This document shows positions 34,401 through 46,400 of a stretch of DNA of 64,000 nucleotides, one piece after another (the stretch's first letter is position 1; each line of letters begins with the position of its first letter). The stretch is from Sipunculus nudus (taxonomy: Eukaryota; Annelida; Sipuncula; Golfingiida; Sipunculidae). Position numbers and translations under genes: made by a program. A model generated the notes under the pieces. That model was not told the origin of the DNA. It saw only the letters and a list, made by a program, of their open reading frames with translations, and did not search any database. Location of the stretch: NCBI GenBank assembly GCA_026874595.1, contig CM049307.1:7463579-7527578 (forward strand), read 5' to 3'.

Positions 34401-37400
34401 ACCTGAACTGTAAAGCTATGTCCATACCTGAACTAAAAGCTATGTCTATACCTGAACTGTAAAGCTATATCCTTTCCTGAACTGTAAAGTTATGTGCATA
34501 CCTGAACTAAAATCTATGTCTATACCTGAACTGCAAAGCTAAAGCCATAACTTAATTGTAAAGTTATGTCCATAAAGGAACTAAAAATCTGTCCATAACT
34601 GAATTGTAATGCTATATCCACACCTGAAATGTAAAGCTATGTCCATACAAACAGAAGTAAACCATAAATGTGTTTGTGTAATGGGAGCTGTATAAACTAC
34701 TTAATGGTCATTTATTTTTTTTCTCCAGCTTACAGATCTCCCCAAGCTTTGATTGGATAACTTTTTAAGATATCCTGAACAGAGAAAGACATACATGCAG
34801 ACATTCAAGGAGGTAGATAGTGACGATCACATCACCTCTCTCCATCTTTCACACTGCACTTACATTGCATTATTGACATTTACCTGATGGAAGAAAAAGT
34901 TTATCTTGATACATTGTTATATGGTAATTTTTGTGTAAATTCACTTGTAACACAGGGGGAGAGAGAAACAACAAGAGGGTTGGTAGACACTTCCCTTTAT
35001 TCCTTATTAGTTGACAATGTTGCTACAGCAGAAGGCTGGTCCCCTCTCCTGGGCAGTCTACCTGTCTCTGAGAACCACGCACCATGCAAAGCATTTTGAC
35101 ACAGAGTTTGGAATGACATTGTCGATACATATTCATTTGCCATACCACTATGCATATCATAAATTTACGTAAGATTCTATTAAACTGACACACATTCCGT
35201 AAATAGATTGACTTCAGTCTTATTTCCAGACACATTTAACTTAACCTGACCAACTCATCATACCAAGCAATTCAATGTCCATTTATTTTGAAATCCAATA
35301 ACTTGAAGGCTGTATAGACATCTGAATTATCATAAGATACTTGAAATACTGATGACCAAGTGAATTGTAATCCTTTATCCCTCAGTAAAAACATTTGAAT
35401 CTATAAATTAAAGACCCCATTAATTTCCCTGGCTCTGTCTGAATATCAGGCCTCATCAGTCTCTGATACTGACTGAATGTATCTCAAATTTTTGCTTAAC
35501 TACCAATATTTAAAATTACTACTTCATAACAATATCAATGTTTAAATGATTGAAATGTTTTTATAATTACCTATAATCATGCTTTCAGAGAAGACATCCC
35601 ATGTTTAAAACTTGGGAAGTGGACCTTAATTGGTTCTTTACACAGTTATTGTATCCGCCAAAACAAAGTATTGTGGATACTATGTTTTTGACCAAGTTCC
35701 GCCACCCCAGCCATCTCTGCCACCAGTGTGTTAGTTTCCAGAGAAATGAGGACATCCTACATTTGCTTTAAGTGGAAATTGCTTGTATCTCAGGAGTGGT
35801 TCAATGTATTAGTCTAAAATTTGGCATGTACATACATCTTAGAGAATTTTCTCATAAAACAGACAGGTGGTACCATCTACCTTACCATTTTCATAGTATA
35901 ATTAATGCCCTCTTTTCAGGAGTGAACTGCTGTATTGGCCTGAAATTGTGCTTGTCCTTAGATCATAGATACCTCTATCTCATTTTCAAGACTGGTTGCA
36001 CCATCTGCAATAGTTTTCATGTGGCATCCTTCCATACATTTGCTTTAGGTGAAAATTGCTCATATCTCAGGAGTCATTCAAGATTTAGGTCTGAAATTTG
36101 GCATGTACATCCATCTTCGAGAGTTTTCTCATCAACCAGACAGGTGGTGCCACCTACCTTACTACTTTTACAGTATAATTAATCCCCTTTTCTGAGCAGT
36201 GATTTGCCGTATTTGCCTGATATTGTGCATGTCCATAGATCTTTGAAACCTCCTTCTTGTATTCAAGACAGGTGTTGCCATCTGCAAACATTTTCATGTG
36301 GTGTCCATCCATAAGTTTTCTTTTGGTGAAAACTGCTCATATCTATAAACTGCACATATATAAACTGCTCAGGAGTGAATCAATGTATTGGTTTGAAATT
36401 TGGCATGTACACTCATATCTTGAAGATTTATCTTTTACACCAGACACATGGCTCCTCTTACCTTCCTGTTTTTATAGAATAGATCAATGCCCCTTTCTCC
36501 AAAGTGATTTGCTGTATTGGCCTAAATTTATGCATGTCCATAGATCTTGGATACCGCCGTCTAGTATTTAAGACTAGTAGCACCATCTGCAATTGTAATT
36601 TTTTGGGGTGGGGGTGGGGTTGGGGGGGGGGGGGGGGGGTGTGGCCACCATCCATCTATTTGTTTTGGGTAAAAATTGCTCATATCTGACAAGTGGATGG
36701 ATGTATTGGTCTGAAATTTTGGCATGTTTATTCATTGCTTTGTTAAAGACCAGAAAGGTGGTGCCACCTGCTGTTCTGTTTTTATAGAATACATTTATGC
36801 ACTTTTTCTCAGTAGTGGATTGGTGTCTCAGCCTGAAATCTTACATGGTGTTTCCATCTGTAGATCTGTTTTTGGTGAAGATTGCACATATATGAGGAGT
36901 TTTATTGGCATCTCTGAAGCCACAAATTTGGAGTCATCTTATGTCAGTAACATTCCATGGCTTACTTTACCCATGCCTCTGTGATATGGCAAATACATGT
37001 AGTCACCTGTCGACTGCCTGTATTCCAGTTCTCTGTGGCTGTGTTAAGAGAACTGTTCTATGCTGCCATCTTTTGGCGTTACTTTGCACTACTCACTTCA
37101 TCCCCACATAATCGTTCTCTGCTTCAAAAATAAATTGGCTCTGCAAGACCTGTGGACAAACTTGCCTTTCAGTCTGTCCTTACTCTGTTCATTGTCTGGC
37201 CTTATTACATTTTTCCAGCCTGATATCTTTTTTTCTAAAATATATTTTATGGAGGTACCAGCCTACTTTTTTAAGGGTTACTTATTATCCTCCACAGAAG
37301 AAAATTAGCATACTACATATAGGGATATTTAGAGGATGGTGATGGCAGCATGTTTGCTTGGTTGTCCACTGGGTTCACCACTGTAATACTTCTATTGTTA

Positions 37401-40400
37401 TAATTGCAAAAATGATAATAAAATGAGTACACTTTTCATATTTAATAAAAAAAAATAAATTCTTACAGCATTTTAACCTGAAGGGGAAGAAGTGCAATAG
37501 ATCAGCCTCAATGTATGGCACGTCAGAACAGGAAATACTTTAACATGTTCAGTTACTGCTATCCTATTTATAAATTGTATATTATTTTAAGACACAATAA
37601 TCTTTTGATCAGTAGAATGCAGAATCTACACCATACTTAAAAATTATCAATTTTCAGTACTTCTTTAAACTATCAATCAACATTGGTTATAAATATTGAA
37701 TGAATTATTAACTCTAGACTTGTTTTTAAACGTTTGAACCATTGATTAGATCATGCATTATTAAGCCTTTATATCTGTTTATGTAGATTATCTATCTTAC
37801 TCATGTCTGACTGGCAGTAACATAGACTTGTGTCCTGTACCAGCAAACTATGGAAAGCCAGTTCTAAGGCACACACACAAATTTACCAACAAAACATAAA
37901 CACAAATACACACATGGAAGTTTAGCAACAAAACTAATGCAAACACACACATTAGAGGCACAAACTAACATGAACAATAACATAGAAAACAATAAAAAAG
38001 AACACAAACTGAAAGCTACAATTCTTACACATAAACAACATAGAAAGTAACAAAACTATTGCAAACACACACATTGAAGGCAACAAAACTAACAGAGCTC
38101 TCAGGCCTAAGACAAGATTAAACGTAAAATGAATATTTTTTGGGATTTTTGTTTTACAGATGTCACCAGAGGACTGTGACTTCATGTACTTAGGTATTTT
38201 TTTTGCAAGTTTTATTAATTTTATTTAGTACCATGTTTAGCTATTAGTGTTAGAAACCCAGTTAGGAAGAACAGTGGTTCATTTAAGCGCTCCCATATTA
38301 CGGAGGTGATCAATGTAATGATCAACAGTTTCGATGGACTGAAAAAACTCTTGTATTAAAAGTTCTTAAAATAGCGAGTCTCTGACCTTTACGCGCGAAA
38401 CGTTGTGTAAAAGCTTCTGCTAGTTTTGTAAAGTCTTTACGCGTGTCTAAAGGTAGAGAAAGATACCAAGACGCGGCGACACTACCTGGAGCTAGTTTTA
38501 AGGAGAATATTTCAGCTCTCTGATCGCTTCTAAGACCTTCTACGGACGGTTTCGTCCAGCCTAGTAGGACAGCCGTGGTGTTAAAACGGTCGAGCGAGTC
38601 AACTGCATCTGTGTCACCATCTCCATAAAACATGGGAATAACTGAACAGTCTATTTTATCTGACGGTGTAGAATCTGATGATGTCTTCTGTCCTGTTGGT
38701 GCCATATTGATTATGATGTGACGAGGTAGATCGTTGTACCGAAACCGGATCTCCACCAATGTGTTACAACGGGGAATTAGGGGAGTTCTTCCCTGGCCAT
38801 AACACAGTCACACAGTGCGTCAGGTGAATAACTGAGACAGTCCAAGTTGGATATTGTGCTGTTTTATTTCCAGTTGTCTTGGTTTACATGTTGATGATTG
38901 CGTGGGTCTGTCTGCCAGTTCCCAGCCCAACACAGGTTTTTGTATCAGTATTACTACGTCACAAACCTTTACATCATCTTACACTTTTTCTGTTGGATAT
39001 TGGATGTGTCATTATGACATACCTGAATGTTTAGATAACCATATATGGCTTCGGCTTTCGCCTACGCACAAAATTTTTCCTGGTTTACCTAAAACTCATG
39101 TAATATCATTATATTCCTGTCACTGATAAAATTCAGGGTACCTATTTGTTTCCTAATCGATTCTATGTGACCCAGCTACTTACTGACTCACTTTTGGTAC
39201 TGTTTTCCTGTCCTAAATTACTGCCTTATGCGTAGGCCGGTATTCACCGTACCTTTGACTTTTATATCATTTTACACTGTCATCCAGATCTAAACCTGGC
39301 TTCTGCTGATGCCTATAATAACAGAATCTATTTTGACTTACTTGATTAAGTTTACGTTCACATGGCTATAACAATTATACCAGTCTATAGTAATCACTTA
39401 TTGTCTGCATTCAGAATTTATGTCCATTAAAATACTCATTTATCAGCTTCTTTTCTAAACCTATATGCTAACCGACATATGGAGATCGGAATCCAAACAC
39501 CTGTCTTACAATGGTAGACAATGCGTTGGTACACCAATTTAGGCTATTATCATTTCTCCCTGTCGCTCTATCTGTCTTTCCATCTGCTGAACTGGTAACT
39601 GATCTTATATGTACCAAAATATTGCGTTAAAATCAGTAATTATTTATAATAGATATTAACACCTCTTACCACATAACAATATAATTCAAAGCAGTTTAGC
39701 CATCAGTAAACGCCACCTGCATCCTTTGATGTTCATTTCTATTAAGCAAAGACTTGTGAGAAACTATCTTGTATGATGGTTTCCATATGAACTGTGTCAG
39801 GTAGGGAATGTCTTGTCTGTGAATTTTCTTAGGATTGTTTTCCCACAAAGTCTTCCTGGGAGCATGTCTGCATTAGGTTGATATGTGTTGACAATGGACA
39901 TCATGGATGGAAGTGCTGATTGGGGGAGAAGTCTAGGGGGAGTTATGATGTCAGGAGTCTCATACAAGTTGTGAATCCCAGCTATCTTGAGAAGAGCCAG
40001 AGTGCTTCATGACAGCACTGTCACCTTAGCATGCTTCAGCAGTCAAACTTGGTGATCTGCTATCTTCACATCTTCTGTGTGTCCAGATGGGTGATCATGT
40101 CAGTGGTTTTTGACAGTCTATGTCTGGGGGAGGCCACCTTGTTGATACTTGATCTGTGAAGTACTTCAGCGACAGTGATGTTGTTTGCTGAAGGACAGGC
40201 ATTCTTGTGATAGTGCGCACTCCCAGGAACAGGCAAGGGGACTTTGTCTTGATGCGAAACTAAGATAGTGCTGAATTTTGCTAGAGAGTGCATTTGTTCA
40301 GTATCAGGTAACTGGAGGGCTACAGTAGACTGTAGCTGAGAGAGCTGTTGATGTAGGGTTCCATAGGAATATTCGATATGCAGCCAGTGAATTGTGTTAT

Positions 40401-43400
40401 CCCTCAGGAAGAACCAGTTGTCTGTTGTGACCATCTGTATTACGCTTGGATAGGACTATGCTCTATGTACACACCAATTATGCCAGAGACAACCAGAACA
40501 TCTAGACGTACCGTGAGAGCTAGAACATTTGGTACTGCATCTGTGTTAGGAGGATTAGTGTCATGAGGATAATTGGACTCTGTGAACTATCATGATTATT
40601 GTGATACTTGTGCTGATGGCATCCCCAGAGATCTGTAAATTACCCATTTATTTGTTATTATATTTTTTGTATCCCTTCTGTCATTGCAGGCATCACTCAG
40701 AATCACACAGCTCTTCTCACCCACTGCCACCTGCTGGAGACAAGCTGTAGTACAATACTTAGGTTTTATTTTCAGATTCCTGAGATCTTCATTCATCAGG
40801 TTGATCTAACTGACTGGGACCAAACAAAAACAGTTATTGAGAAGATTGGGGCTGTTGATATGTTAGTGAATAATGCGGGGACATCTATACTAGAGCCATT
40901 CACTGAGATCACCGAGGAATCCATCGACAAGTAAGTAGACAGTATGGACATGTGTTAGTATTGAGATTGATGTAGGCATTCATATATCTGTTCTTATACA
41001 CCTTACCATCTTTCATTTGACATACCTTCATAATCTGTGAATCACTACACATTAAAACTGTACCATTAAGGCAAAAAAAGTAAGGTTCTAAGGCACAGCG
41101 CATGTCAATTTTAACCTCCCACGTCAAAAATTTTTATTTTTATTTCAAATAGATACTTACCAATTTTGAGCTCCAGCTCAAGTAAAAATATGACAGTTTT
41201 GATCAGATTTTTTTTGTTATGTTGTGCTCTTCTTGTTTGGCCAAAATTTATCATATTATTATGCTTTTCTTTGATCATATGACATTTTTATCATAACATA
41301 TAAAAATAAGTAAAAAAATGACCGCACGCACTGATTTCTGAAAAAAGTGCCTGAGAACGCAACCTTTTTTTGGCCTAAGGCTACCTTGAATCATGACAGC
41401 AATCACTACAAAAACTGCACTGCAGTGATCATCCACACTATTACAACTCTCACTGTGAACAGACAGTATACTGAAGATTACGCTGTGAGTAAAGAATCAA
41501 AGAAAAATTTGAGTGAACAAATTATTTTGTAAATTTTGCTGAACTGACCATCAGTATTTCATTCAGCTAGTTGAATCAATGCTATAAGTGTGTTTGACAG
41601 GCAGCAGAAGTTCAAATCACAGGCATGGAAATTTACCAGTAATCTGGATTATAATGAGACCTTTATTGGCTTGGTGTCATTAGAATATATATTAATAATT
41701 TTAATTGTTTGTCTGATTTATTTGAAGTGACACAATTGTTGTAAACAGTGAGCTATATTGATAACAAAATAGGGATCATTATTTTCTTCATTGAGGTTTT
41801 CAGTGTATTTTTCAAAATAACCTGAACTGCCACTCTGATTTGGTTGTTAAACTGAATTTTTTCTAAAGAAGGAATTATAAGGAGCAGCTTTTATTCTTAC
41901 TTTATACTTACATCATCTGTCAGATATAAAACTGCTGAGGAGCCTTATATATTTAACCAATGGCATATTCTAGGTTGACCTTCACTCACCAGTCCTTTTC
42001 CAGAAACTAAAACAGTAATGAACATCTCAAAGTAAGAAGTCAGGTAATGTTTAATTAGTGACATTAATCAATGTGACTTTAGTTTGTTTTATGATAGCAT
42101 TTTGCAAACATTTGTGAATTTTTGTTGCAGGATATTTAATATCAATGTGAAAGCTGTCATCAACATTTCTCAGGTAACGTGACTGACTATGCTCTTTCTG
42201 GCTCTGTACTTTGCTGTACAATCAGCATTGAATGTGTTCATTTAGTTGAAAGCTTCATTCTTTCTTTCCAGGTTTAAGTAAGCTTACCTTGAGAGTGAAA
42301 AATTTCATCAGAAATTTAGAGAAACTTCAATATAGTTTTCTGTATGTAGACTGACTGTGTACTGCTGTTACTGACATGTAACAAAAACACAGAGATGACA
42401 AGTGGTCTGAGTAACAACAAACATTTTATATACTCTCAGGTATTATCCAAGTCACTACCTTTCATTCGTTAATATAAGGTGTTGTCAATGTCTGATAACT
42501 TGTATAAAACTGCTTGGATTACATACTATACATGATAAAAGCATTAGTTAAATAACTCAAGGTGTATTATTCTAGGAGCCTGTTAATGCATATTATATAG
42601 TAATGTCAGTATGGGAATGCTTCCTCTATAGCAGGTTTATATAATAGCTGTGTCTACTGTTAATGTTTCAATACACATTTGAAAGTTTAAACAATTAAAT
42701 TTAATCCTTTTGAACACCATTTATAACTGATTCCAAAGGTGGTGGCTAAAGGAATGAAACAACGAGGAAAAGGAGGCTCCATAGTTCATATTTCCAGTCA
42801 GGCTTCCAAGAGGGCGCTACCAGACCACACAGTGTATTGTACCTCAAAGGCTGCACTTGACATGATCTGTAAATGCATGACACTGGAACTCGGCCCCCAT
42901 AAGGTAAACGGTAGTTTTATTTATACAGTCTCTTCTCATGTTTATCTAGAGATTCTGGTATTCCACTTTTAGGATTCTCAATTTTTGTACATTACAGTAT
43001 AGTAACAGTAATCTATATGGCTATAACAATACACCAATGCATTGATACATCATGATACATATGCAAATATCATATCAGTATTGTCATTTATAAATATCAA
43101 TACCTGGAAATGTTGAATTACCCAATTTTGAACAACCTGTCCAATATTTTGATGTTGTTTCTAAGTGCCTTACGATATATATAAAAGCAAACAGTTATGA
43201 ACATTATCTGATTGGTTAATTGTTTTGAAATAAATTATATTTTGACAATTTAAAAATATGAGAGAATTCAGTGAGAAATTTTAACTGTCATAGAATACAG
43301 AAAAATGTTGACTCTGAGGCTAAACTTTATATACTTTATTTGTATGGTATTATGTTTGTAAACACAACAATTTAAACAAATGGAAAAAAAATGAAACTTA

Positions 43401-46400
43401 GGTGGTTGGTTGTATATGTGCAAAAGTTCAAAGATCATCAATTGCAAAATGCAATTTGTTGCAAAACGCACTCTGGTTCATGTTACTTGCCATCAGATGT
43501 CCTTGTTGAATGTTTTTGGATTATTTGGTGGGTCCTCCACATACCGAAAATTGTTAAAGCATTGCAAGTATTAACAAAACGAACCACCCATGTGCAATGG
43601 GATCAATATTTTGTGGCCTGTATTTCAAAAGATTATCTTTAGTCAATAGATGTCAGATTTAAAGTCCCTTTTAAAGGGGTCTTGAAGTGTAAGGATGTTT
43701 ATAGATGTTCAACATCAGTGTGTTTGATACACATGATTCCCATTATCACCCAGCCTCGTTGTCTGATCATCAGCATGTCCCGTTATACATACAATGGTTA
43801 CTTGCATCTCTCTACACTTGGTTTTCATTTGATATCAGTAGAAAAGCATAGCAGATACCAGAAGCGGATCCAGGGGGGGGTCCAGGGGGTCCGGACCCCC
43901 CCTTTTGCACCCGAAGGAACCTTTTTTTACAGGGTTTTAGACGTAATTTTGCGGCCTGGACCCCCCCTTTCCAGACCTGATGACCTTTTTTTTAGGATTT
44001 TCATTGGTCTCCTGGGTTGGACCCCCCCTTTTCCTAAATCCTGGATCCGCCCCTGGATACAGTTTAAGAATCATCAGAGCCTCCATGTAGGTTTCCAGCT
44101 TAATGACTTCTGTGTACTGCCATGGCTTACAACCTTCTTAGATGGAATGTAAATACTCCACTTGACCCCAGATGACCAGCACTGAGCTGATCTCTGCTTG
44201 GCCGTCCGAGAAATCTAATTCCAACCTAATTCAAGATCTGTGCCTCAAGGCTGTGGTTTGATTTCTTTGCTGTTTGTCAGTAACTGTTGACAGAATATGG
44301 TGCCTCATAAATGAATGATGTAATATCAAATGAAAAAATAGATTTAAAAAAAAAAATTTTTGGTGGAGGTCACTGCCTCAATTTTTTAATGCTAACTTAA
44401 CTACGTATATGTACATCTGCAGAATTCCATTCCGGTTTCGGACTAAGTGACAGGGCAGTATCACTTGCTTCCTCTCATTTTATATCCTGGCGTCAACCAG
44501 GCCTGGTGACTACTGCACCTGCAGGCTGTGGGTGCATAATCATCCCCATTGCTGGGTCATACCACTGAGGAACCCTGGAGAGGCGCACTCGTTTGTGAGT
44601 GAAATGCGGCTGTTGGGCACTGCCTTCCAATTAAGCCTGCAGAGCGCTGAAAAATCTCACTGCCTCGGCTGAGATTCGAACTCACGATCTCCCGGCTTTG
44701 AGACCTGTACTCAACCCCTGAGCCACAGAAGCCGATTTATGTTTTGAGAAATTCATAAAATGGAGCATTATTATGACAATTTCTAACAGAGGTGGCTGCC
44801 TTCATTTGTTATATGCATAACTGTAAAATTTTAACCTTTCTTAAATGTAACTTATATGGGCTCCAAATCAAGGTGTGTCAGTTTTGGACCTTTCTGTCAG
44901 CATCATATCCCAGATTTTACCCTGGGCCAGCCAACCTTCATTTAGACTGTGGTAGCCCAGTGTCATTTCTCCCAGACAAACTTATGGAACATTTCCTTAT
45001 TTGGTTAAAATTACACTTGTTACTCTTTATGATATCTCCAGTTTTGATAGCCATATTGATTTCAAACTTGACTTATGTATTGCCCACCACTCAAGTACCC
45101 TATAGGTTCTAGGTCATGAAGTCAAAGGTCAAGGTCACAGGACTCACATCTTTAAAAATATTGTAAATACATTGTAAGGAAAACTTTTAAACTCAGATCT
45201 CCAATCTTGAGCATATAGCTCACCTGCAAATAGTGGATGACCCATATCAATTTTTGGGTCATAAGGTCAAAGGTCAAGGCAACAAGAGCCATCTGTCCAA
45301 AAATTAGTTTTTGATGATAATTCCAGCTTTTATTGATTTATGGATCTCAGACTTGACTTATATATAGCCAATGAATAAAACAAGAACTCTATTGATTTTG
45401 GGGCCATGAGTTCAAAGGTCAAGGTCACATGACCTTATTCTTTAGAAAGATGTTGATGCATTTTAGGCCAAGCTTTTCATCTCAGATCTTTCATCTTGCA
45501 CATATAGATCACCTGCCAATAGCAATAGAGAAAGATCCATATCAATTTTGGGGTTACAGGGTCAAAGGTGAAGGTCACAGGAGCCATCTATCTAAAAATT
45601 CATTTCCTGGTGATAATCCAGCTTTGATTGATATATGGGTTTCAAACTTGACATATATGGCCCATCAATAAAGCAAGAACCCTATTGATATCGGGGTCAT
45701 GAGTTTCAAGATCAAGGTCACAGGACCCACATCATTTAAAAGATTGTGGATGCATTTAAGCAAAACTCTTCATCCCAGGCCTTCTCCCTTTCAAATATAG
45801 TTCACCTGCCAATGGGCAAAGATTCCTATCAATTTTGGGGTCACAAGGTCAAAGGTCATTGTCACAGGAGCCATGTGTCCTCAAATATGGGGAAACAGGA
45901 TTTCGGTCACCTCCATAACTTTGAAGTAATGCATCTTTTTCCTTCAGAATTGACAAAACAATCTCCACCAAGATGTTGGACAAGTTCAAACATTTGTGAC
46001 CTTGGCCCTGTCACGTGTCAATATATACTTCAGAAGAAATGCTTTATTTGTCTGTGGATACTACAGCATCTCAAGTGCTAGAAATTTTCTATTTTTTATA
46101 TAGATTCTTCTAGACCTAAAAATATCTATTAAGAATTTTGGTTTAAACTAATCACACTGAATCTTGTCAGAACCATTGATAATTATATCAATACCCATAC
46201 ACTGATCTACATATCACGTCAGCAAAAACTGATATAATAAAAACTTTAATTATCCTGGCAATAGTTGCTTTTATATGAAATGAATATTAAGGAATATTAA
46301 ATGGTAGGTTTATATGAATTCTGTTTTTTGTGATCCTGACCATTTTTACTTAATTTCTTAATAACTGATGTGTATTTATTGTTCACAGATACGGGTAAAC

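Noticed and set aside
35772-36182. 136-codon plus-strand frame
   Set aside because: It spans two copies of a dispersed repeat and the translation simply repeats itself.
43682-44152. 156-codon plus-strand frame
   Set aside because: It runs through the G/C-run MITE at 43864-44055 and has no protein-like region.
44661-44735. Functional tRNA gene on the minus strand
   Set aside because: The tRNA-like part is continuous with a 260-bp body and has no clear anticodon stem, so a SINE is a better reading.
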